Positions 36,031 to 41,184 of a DNA stretch of 41,184 nucleotides are shown here, piece by piece. The notes under the pieces are model-generated. The model was not told the DNA's origin and searched no databases. It saw only the letters and a program-made list of their open reading frames with translations. Position 1 is the stretch's first letter, and every line of letters starts with the position of its first letter. A program made the translations under genes and the position numbers. The stretch is from positions 1 through 41,184 of the forward strand of contig JALHMO010000048.1 of assembly GCA_022844015.1 (NCBI GenBank), written 5' to 3'. The DNA comes from Reyranella sp. (GTDB lineage: Bacteria; Pseudomonadota; Alphaproteobacteria; Reyranellales; Reyranellaceae).

Positions 36031-36909
36031 TCAATTGAGCGCAAAGGGAAAATACTTCTCGTTGATCTTCTTGTAGGTGCCGTCGGCGATCATGTCGCCG
36101 AACGCCTTGTTCAGGGAGTCGCGCAGCTTGACGTCTTCCTTGCGCAGGCCGGCGGCAACGCCGACACCCAGGGTCTGATTGTCCTTGATGTCCTGGCCCA
36201 CCACCTCGCAGCAATTGCCCGCCGGCTTCTGGCTCCACAACCAGAGCTGAACCTTGTCCCCGAATACCGCGTCGACCTCTTCCTGGGACAACGCCTCGAG
36301 CGCCTCCGTGACCGTCGCGTAGCGCTTGATCGTCGCCGACCGGCGGAAGCTCTTGTCGAGCCAGTCGGCATGCGTCGAATCCTTCTGGACGCCCAGCCGT
36401 TTGTTGCGCAGCAGCGAGGGCGGTCCGTCGAACGGCGCGCCCTTGGCGGCGATGAAGGCGCCGGGCGAGAGATAGTAGCGGCGCGACAGGCCGAGCCTCT
36501 TGCGCCGCTCGCTGGTGATCTCGAGCGACGACATGATGACGTCGAACTTCCTGTCCAGCAGGCCGGGGATGAGCTCGTCCCATTTGAAGGCGGCGAACTC
36601 GCACTCCGCCTTGATGCGTTGGCAGGCTTCCTGCGCGATCTCGAGCTCGAACCCGGCGGGCAGGCCCTTGCGGTCCAGATAGTTGAAGGGCGGGTAGGCG
36701 CCTTCGGTGGCGACGGTGATCTTGAAGGCCGGTGGCGGAAAGATCGGCTTGGCGCCCGGGCGGGGTGGCGGGGCCGGCGGCCGGGCGGCAGGGGCGGCCG
36801 GTTTGTGCTGCTGTTGCGATGGCGGCGGCGAAGCCGGCTGTTGAGCCGTCGCGGGCCCGAGGGTGGCCGCCAGGGCAACGATCACGGCCCACAGCGTCTT
36901 CCAGGTCAT
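36031..36909 (-). CDS. Periplasmic substrate-binding protein, family 3 (amino-acid type ABC transporter)
   Basis: A 292-residue secreted binding protein. The signal peptide (MTWKTLWAVIVALAATLGPATA) is followed by an unusual Pro/Gln/Ala-rich linker to about residue 57. The binding domain then starts KITVATEGAYPPFNYLD and continues GLPAGFELEIAQEACQR, FDVIMSSLEITSERRK and DAVFGDKVQLWLWSQ, typical of lysine/arginine/ornithine-type receptors. No permease or ATPase genes are adjacent. The ATG overlaps the hemW stop as ATGA. The proline-rich spacer might tether the receptor within the envelope. Confidence 0.9.
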   Translation of the reverse strand: MTWKTLWAVIVALAATLGPATAQQPASPPPSQQQHKPAAPAARPPAPPPRPGAKPIFPPPAFKITVATEGAYPPFNYLDRKGLPAGFELEIAQEACQRIKAECEFAAFKWDELIPGLLDRKFDVIMSSLEITSERRKRLGLSRRYYLSPGAFIAAKGAPFDGPPSLLRNKRLGVQKDSTHADWLDKSFRRSATIKRYATVTEALEALSQEEVDAVFGDKVQLWLWSQKPAGNCCEVVGQDIKDNQTLGVGVAAGLRKEDVKLRDSLNKAFGDMIADGTYKKINEKYFPFALN

Positions 36910-38093
36910 GCGATCAGCCGCTCCAGCACGGCATTGAGGCGCTGGCGGCCGGCCGGCGTTGCCTTGAGGTGCGTGGCGTCGAACGCCAGAAGGCCGGCTG
37001 CCATCAGGGGTGCCAGCCGGGCCTCGCCCACGGCGGCCACCGGGTCGTGGCCGGTAATCGAGGCGAACCGGGCGCGGTCGATGCCATCGGCCAGCCGCAG
37101 TCCCATCATCAGCGCCTCCTCGACCAAATCCTGCCCGGCGATCGACGACGTTTCCGCCGTGCCGTGGCCGCTGCTCTCGACCGCCTCGATCCAGGCTTCG
37201 GGTCCGCTCGTCCGCCGGGTCGCCCGCTTGACCGGCCGGCCCGCCTCGTCGGCAAAGCGGCCGTGTGCGCCTGGTCCGATGCCGACGTAATCCTGATACC
37301 GCCAGTAGATCAAATTATGGCGGCATGCTGCCCCGGGGCGAGCGTGATTGGAAATCTCGTAGGCCGGCAACCCGGCGGCGGTCAGCCGGGCCTGTGTCTG
37401 CTCGAACATCGTGGCTGACGCCTCCTCGTCCGGCAGGACAAAGGCGCCGCGGGCATGTTCGGTGAAGAACCGCGTGCCGCGCTCGATCGTGAGCTGGTAG
37501 AGCGAAAGGTGCTCGCCAGCCAGGGCAAGCGCCCTGTCGAGTTCCGCCGCCCAATCCTCCGGCATCTGGCCCGGCCGGGCATAGATCAGGTCGAACGAGT
37601 ACCGGCCGAAATGGCGGCGTGCCAGTGCAAGTGCCGCAAGCGCCTCGTCCGCCGAATGCTCGCGGCCGAGAAAGCGCAGCGCGGCGGCATCGAGCGCCTG
37701 GATGCCGAGCGACAGGCGGTTGACCCCCGCCTGGGCAAGGGCTGCGAATCGTCCGGTCTCGACCGAGGTCGGGTTGGCTTCGAGCGTGATCTCGATGTTC
37801 GGGTCGGTGTCCCACAGGCTTTTCACGCGGGCGATCAGGGCGGCGACGGTTGCCGGCTCCATCAGCGAGGGTGTGCCGCCGCCGAAGAACACCGTCTCGA
37901 CCCGCCGCCCCGGCGCCTCGCGCGCCGCGTGCTCGAGCTCGGAAAGCAGCGCATTGCGCCAGCGCTCGTGCCGCACGCCGTCACGCACATGGGAATTGAA
38001 ATCGCAGTACGGGCACTTCGACTTGCAGAATGGCCAATGAATGTAGACGCCCAGGGGCTCGCCTGAGCCTGGCCGGGCGGCAGCACCGATCAA
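36906..38093 (-). CDS. hemW: HemW, radical SAM heme-binding protein (coproporphyrinogen III oxidase-like)
   Basis: A 395-residue radical SAM protein. The cluster motif CKSKCPYC has C23, C27 and C30 after the N-terminus GEPLGVYIHWPF. FFGGGTPSL and EITLEANPTSVE follow, and RLSLGIQALDAAALRFLGR is typical. The short CxxxCxxC form and the absence of the HemN N-terminal extension point to HemW, a heme chaperone, rather than the oxidase HemN. The start is a TTG at 38093 with a good GGAGG 6 bases upstream; the frame is open to 38246 but that part lacks family sequence. Third in the rph-rdgB-hemW series, 169 bases after rdgB. Confidence 0.94.
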   Translation of the reverse strand: MIGAAARPGSGEPLGVYIHWPFCKSKCPYCDFNSHVRDGVRHERWRNALLSELEHAAREAPGRRVETVFFGGGTPSLMEPATVAALIARVKSLWDTDPNIEITLEANPTSVETGRFAALAQAGVNRLSLGIQALDAAALRFLGREHSADEALAALALARRHFGRYSFDLIYARPGQMPEDWAAELDRALALAGEHLSLYQLTIERGTRFFTEHARGAFVLPDEEASATMFEQTQARLTAAGLPAYEISNHARPGAACRHNLIYWRYQDYVGIGPGAHGRFADEAGRPVKRATRRTSGPEAWIEAVESSGHGTAETSSIAGQDLVEEALMMGLRLADGIDRARFASITGHDPVAAVGEARLAPLMAAGLLAFDATHLKATPAGRQRLNAVLERLIA

Positions 38094-38168
38094 AGGGGAC
38101 CTCCGAGCGCGCGTGGCGCGCACCGCGGCGCCATGAGAATGGCGGCAGGGCGTCGAAAGGCGTTCACG

Positions 38169-38236
38169 GCTGGAGGTACGCCACTCCAGCGGCGCGTCTT
38201 CCGTGCGATCAATGATAGTCGCGCCACGGGAGTGGC
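38169..38236. repeat. Two small hairpins between rdgB and hemW
   Basis: GCTGGAG (38169-38175) pairs with CTCCAGC (38184-38190), and GCCAC-GGGA-GTGGC occupies 38223-38236. They lie just past the rdgB stop on the minus strand. They could slow or process the transcript; with no T-run, full termination is not supported. Confidence 0.35.
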
Positions 38237-38262
38237 ACGCCAGCACGCTTCAGCCGGAGTCG

Positions 38263-38877
38263 TCATGTGAAGCACGCCTCGACCAGAAGACGGAAGGCGC
38301 GCCCGCGATGGCTGATGGCGTTCTTCTCGGCGTCGCTCATCTCGGCCGTGGTGCGCGTCTCGCCGGCGGGCAGGAAGCAGGGGTCGTAGCCATGGCCGCC
38401 GCTGCCGCGCGGCGGCCAGACGATGCACCCTTCGAGCGTACCGTGCACCAGCTCGACATGCTCGTCGGGCCAGGCCAGCGCTAGCACGCAGTGGAAGGTC
38501 GCGGCGCGCGCGGCGTCGTCATTGGGGACGCCGCGCCTCGCCAGCTCGTCCTGGATGCGCCGCATGCCCACCATGGCGTCGCGCGTCGGGCCTTCCCAGT
38601 CGGCGGTGTGAAGGCCGGGCCGACCGTCGAGCGCCCGCACGCTCAAGCCCGAATCGTCGGCCAGCGCCGGCAGGCCGCTCGCGCGGGTGGCAGCCAGCGC
38701 CTTGAGGGTGGCGTTCTCCTCGAATGTGGTGCCGGTTTCCTCCGGCGCCGGCAGGCCGAGCTCCCCGGCCGATACGATGTCGACGCCGAACGGCGACAGC
38801 ATGGCACGGATCTCGCCGGCCTTGCCGCGATTGTGGGTGGCCACCACCAGGCGGGGCAGGGAGAAACGGCGCGCCAT
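38263..38877 (-). CDS. rdgB: Non-canonical purine NTP pyrophosphatase (RdgB/HAM1)
   Basis: Hydrolyses dITP/XTP-type nucleotides to keep them out of DNA and RNA. It has 204 residues. Motifs: VVATHNRGKAGEIRAML, TTFEENATLKA, ALADDSGLSV and the C-terminal SHRGRAF. The start shares one base with the rph stop (TGATG), so translation is probably coupled to rph. Confidence 0.96.
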   Translation of the reverse strand: MARRFSLPRLVVATHNRGKAGEIRAMLSPFGVDIVSAGELGLPAPEETGTTFEENATLKALAATRASGLPALADDSGLSVRALDGRPGLHTADWEGPTRDAMVGMRRIQDELARRGVPNDDAARAATFHCVLALAWPDEHVELVHGTLEGCIVWPPRGSGGHGYDPCFLPAGETRTTAEMSDAEKNAISHRGRAFRLLVEACFT

Positions 38878-39626
38878 CAGGTGGTTGGCGTGGCCGGCGA
38901 CCTGGCCATCGATGGGCCGATGGCCAGAAGCTGCAGGCGCGTAAGCTCGCCGATGCCCTTCTTGGCGAGCGCCAGCAGGGCCAGAAACTCGGGCTCGCTG
39001 AACGGCTTGTCCTCGGCGGTGCCTTGGACCTCGACGATGCCGCCGGCGCCGGTCAGGACGAAATTGGCGTCGGCCTGCGCCTTGGAATCTTCCGGATAGT
39101 CGAGGTCGAGCACCGGCGTCCCTTCCCACAGGCCGCACGACACCGCGGCGACCTGGCCGGTGATCGGGTTGGCGGCGATCTTGCCCTCCTTGACCAGCCG
39201 CTCGAAGGCGAAATGGAGCGCCACCCACGAGCCGGTGATGCTGGCGGTGCGCGTGCCGCCATCGGCCTGCAGCACATCGCAATCGATGTTGATCTGCCGC
39301 TCGCCCATGGCGGGAAGATCGACGACGGCGCGCAGCGAGCGGCCGATCAGCCGCTGGATCTCTTGCGTGCGGCCGGACTGGCGGCCACGTGCCGCCTCCC
39401 GGTCGGTCCGGGTGTGCGTGGAGCGGGGCAGCATGCCGTACTCCGCCGTCACCCACCCGCGATTGGTATTGCGCATCCAGGGCGGCACGCGCTCGTCGAC
39501 AGAAGCCGTGCACAGGACATGGGTATCGCCGAACTTGATGAGGCAGGAACCCTCGGCGTGCCGGGAGAAGCCCGGTTCCAGGGAAACGACGCGAAGCTGA
39601 TCGGGGGCGCGACCGGATGGGCGCAT
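38877..39626 (-). CDS. rph: Ribonuclease PH
   Basis: Phosphate-dependent 3' exoribonuclease that trims tRNA and rRNA ends. It has 249 residues. Motifs: [57 protein letters not shown] and [13 protein letters not shown]. First gene of the minus-strand rph-rdgB-hemW series and divergent from hrcA across 142 bases. The C-terminus ([11 protein letters not shown]) is short and ordinary. Confidence 0.97.
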   Translation of the reverse strand: MRPSGRAPDQLRVVSLEPGFSRHAEGSCLIKFGDTHVLCTASVDERVPPWMRNTNRGWVTAEYGMLPRSTHTRTDREAARGRQSGRTQEIQRLIGRSLRAVVDLPAMGERQINIDCDVLQADGGTRTASITGSWVALHFAFERLVKEGKIAANPITGQVAAVSCGLWEGTPVLDLDYPEDSKAQADANFVLTGAGGIVEVQGTAEDKPFSEPEFLALLALAKKGIGELTRLQLLAIGPSMARSPATPTT

Positions 39627-39733
39627 CGGGTTCTCCTCGGATTGTTCCTGGACACATGTGGGGACCAGCAGGGCTGGCGGGCGGCCGGTTTAGCGCCGCG
39701 TCCAGGCCAAATCCAGCTATCCCGCAGCCTGCG

Positions 39734-39762
39734 TTGACCGGCCGGGTGGCACTACCTACATT
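39734..39762 (+). promoter_or_regulatory. Candidate hrcA promoter placed for a leaderless message
   Basis: TTGACC (39734-39739) and TACATT (39757-39762) are separated by exactly 17 bases. The predicted transcription start 6-7 bases later falls on the ATG at 39769. No CIRCE repeat (TTAGCACTC-N9-GAGTGCTAA) is visible in the 142-base gap. Identified by eye only. Confidence 0.5.
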
Positions 39763-39768
39763 TTTTCA

Positions 39769-40869
39769 ATGGTACTTCATCGCATTGGCGCTTCGGGCGG
39801 CCTCGCCGACGCCGCGACGGGGCAGCGGCCGGCGGCATCGGTTACGGAGCTGAACGAACGCGCCCGCGAGGTGCTGCGGCTCGTCGTCGAAGGCTATGTC
39901 GAGACCGGCGAGCCGGTCGGATCGCGCTCCCTGACCCGGCGCCTCAGCGAGGCGCTGTCGCCCGCCACCATCCGCAACATCATGGCCGACCTGCAGGATC
40001 TCGGCCTGCTCTACGCGCCGCACACCTCGGCGGGCCGCCTGCCGACCGATGCCGGCCTGAAGCTGTTCGTCAACGGCCTGCTCGAGCTCGGCAACATCAG
40101 CGAGGAGGAGCGCGAGAGCATCGAGGCGCGCTGCGCCACCGTCGGCCGCAGCGTCACCGAGGCGCTGGAGCAGGCGACCACGCTGCTGTCCGGCCTGTCG
40201 CGCTGCGCCAGCCTCGTGATGGCGCCCAAGAGCGAGCAGCCGCTGAAGCACATCGAGTTCGTGAACCTGGGACCGGGCCGCGCGCTGGTCGTCACGGTGA
40301 CCCAGACGGGCCATGTCGAGAACCGCCTGATCGACGTGCCGATCGGCATGCCGGCGTCGGCGCTGGTCGAGGCGACCAATTACCTCAACGCGCGTCTCAT
40401 CGGGCGCACCATCGAGGACGCGCGCAAGCTCATCCTCGAGGATCTCAAGCTGAAGCGCGCCGAGCTCAACGATCTCGCGGCGCGCGTGATCGAGTCGGGG
40501 CTCGCGACATGGGCCGGCGAGCCCGGCAGCGCGCTGATCGTGCGCGGCCAGGCGCGCCTGCTCGAGGACATCACGGCGATCGCCGACCTCGATCGCGTGC
40601 GCACGCTGTTCGATGCGCTGGAGCGCGGCGAGAGCTTCGTGCGCCTGCTCGAGCTCGCCAATGCCGGTGCCGGCGTGCAGATCTTCATCGGCTCCGACAA
40701 CCCGCTGTTCGCCAACACGGGCTGCTCGATGGTGGTGGCGCCGTTCCGCGATTCGCGCGAGCGAATCCTGGGCGCCATCGGCGTCATCGGCCCGACGAGG
40801 CTGAACTACGCCCGCATCATCCCGCTGGTCGACTATACCGCGCGCACGATCGGACGATTGGTGGGGTAG
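39769..40869 (+). CDS. hrcA: Heat-inducible transcription repressor HrcA
   Basis: A repressor that normally binds CIRCE elements upstream of chaperone genes and depends on GroEL for folding. It has 366 residues, a little longer than the ~345 usual, with about 25 extra N-terminal residues before the winged helix. The DNA-binding region includes LRLVVEGYVETGEPVGSRS and LSPATIRNIMADLQDLGLL, followed by HTSAGRLPTDAGLKLFV. The C-terminal part contains NTGCSMVVAPF and GAIGVIGPTRLNYARIIPL. If the promoter at 39734 is right the ATG at 39769 would be the first base of the mRNA; otherwise a downstream start may be used. grpE does not follow within the window. Confidence 0.95.
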   Translation: MVLHRIGASGGLADAATGQRPAASVTELNERAREVLRLVVEGYVETGEPVGSRSLTRRLSEALSPATIRNIMADLQDLGLLYAPHTSAGRLPTDAGLKLFVNGLLELGNISEEERESIEARCATVGRSVTEALEQATTLLSGLSRCASLVMAPKSEQPLKHIEFVNLGPGRALVVTVTQTGHVENRLIDVPIGMPASALVEATNYLNARLIGRTIEDARKLILEDLKLKRAELNDLAARVIESGLATWAGEPGSALIVRGQARLLEDITAIADLDRVRTLFDALERGESFVRLLELANAGAGVQIFIGSDNPLFANTGCSMVVAPFRDSRERILGAIGVIGPTRLNYARIIPLVDYTARTIGRLVG

Positions 40870-40905
40870 ACGAAGTGAATGGTCACCCGCTGCGAGCAAA
40901 GTAGA

Positions 40906-41025
40906 AACCTCATCCTGAGGAGCGCCTACAGGGCGCCTCTCGAAGGATAAGAATCAAGCACTGAGCCTGGAGCCCATCCTTCGAGACGCCGGCTGCGCGC
41001 GGCTCCTCAGGATGAGGTTGTGCTG
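40906..41025. repeat. Dispersed ~120-bp imperfect palindromic repeat, copy B
   Basis: This block begins AACCTCATCCTGAGGAGC and ends GGCTCCTCAGGATGAGG plus a short tail, matching copy A at 2889-3009 along its whole length with scattered changes, mostly in the middle. Its outer arms are inverted copies. It fills the gap between hrcA and the converging partial gene. Confidence 0.8.
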
Positions 41026-41071
41026 ATTGATTGCAATGTCGATTTCGGCAGTGCCGCGCTACAAGGCCCGT

Positions 41072-41184
41072 CTACCAGTCGGCTTCGTCGAAATCCTCGA
41101 GCTGCTGCATGACCTCGTCGTCCGCAGTTCGTGCCTTCTGGTCGTCGGCCGGCAGCGACAGCACGCGCAGCCGCGTCTCGGGGC
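41072..41184 (-). CDS. C-terminus of an unrecognised protein, cut by the window
   Basis: A minus-strand frame open from the right edge to a TAG at 41072-41074 gives 36 residues ending MQQLEDFDEADW. The tail is very acidic and follows a segment with RLRVLSLPADDQKAR. No family could be recognised. The acidic ending in tryptophan and the codon usage look like real coding sequence, but the piece is short. Confidence 0.5.
   Translation of the reverse strand, partial: PETRLRVLSLPADDQKARTADDEVMQQLEDFDEADW

Noticed and set aside
39627..39768. CIRCE element upstream of hrcA
   Set aside because: No TTAGCACTC/GAGTGCTAA pair or close variant could be found in the gap.

Overview
The window is GC-rich chromosomal DNA from an alphaproteobacterium, most likely Rhodospirillales/Reyranella-like (inferred from gene order and protein style, not from a search). 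It holds two classic alphaproteobacterial neighbourhoods: the origin-proximal cluster mnmE / mnmG-rsmG-parA-parB / holA-leuS, and the stress cluster hrcA / rph-rdgB-hemW. Two parS palindromes lie inside the mnmG and rsmG reading frames and support an origin-proximal position. No rRNA, tRNA, CRISPR array, transposase or prophage gene was seen.

Layout. 1-7540: the 3' part of mnmE, then genes not usually found between mnmE and mnmG: an amidase, a three-subunit molybdenum hydroxylase (PaoABC/YagTSR type, minus strand) and a histidine phosphatase. 7762-12261: mnmG, rsmG, parA, parB. 12286-19850: an accessory cassette between parB and holA, made of a soluble hybrid histidine kinase with three PAS units and an HPt domain (minus strand), then a 58-residue double-glycine leader peptide, an HlyD-type membrane fusion protein, a C39-peptidase ABC exporter of the CvaB type and an OmpR-family response regulator (plus strand). 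19890-24197: holA, leuS and a DUF3576-like lipoprotein, with no lptE between leuS and holA. 24614-25987: a porin. 26060-29767: lutABC lactate oxidation genes coupled to a methyltransferase. 29798-30219: a collapsed short-chain dehydrogenase pseudogene. 30323-35333: mltA, a Tim44-like protein, a membrane class III nucleotide cyclase, a second methyltransferase and a metallo-beta-lactamase-fold hydrolase. 35537-41184: hspQ, then a periplasmic binding protein, hemW, rdgB and rph on the minus strand, divergent hrcA, and the tail of an unrecognised gene. A dispersed repeat of about 120 bp occurs near both ends.

How the parts work together. MnmE and MnmG jointly modify wobble uridine, while ParA, ParB and the two parS sites form the chromosome partition system. 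The best candidate for an undescribed system is the cassette at 12286-19850. It encodes a peptide with a textbook double-glycine leader, the accessory protein and protease-transporter needed to cleave and export it, and a kinase/regulator pair of the ArcB/ArcA or TorS/TorR phosphorelay type. This suggests a regulated class II microcin-like or signalling peptide. No immunity protein, modifying enzyme or TolC homologue is visible, so the role of the peptide is open.
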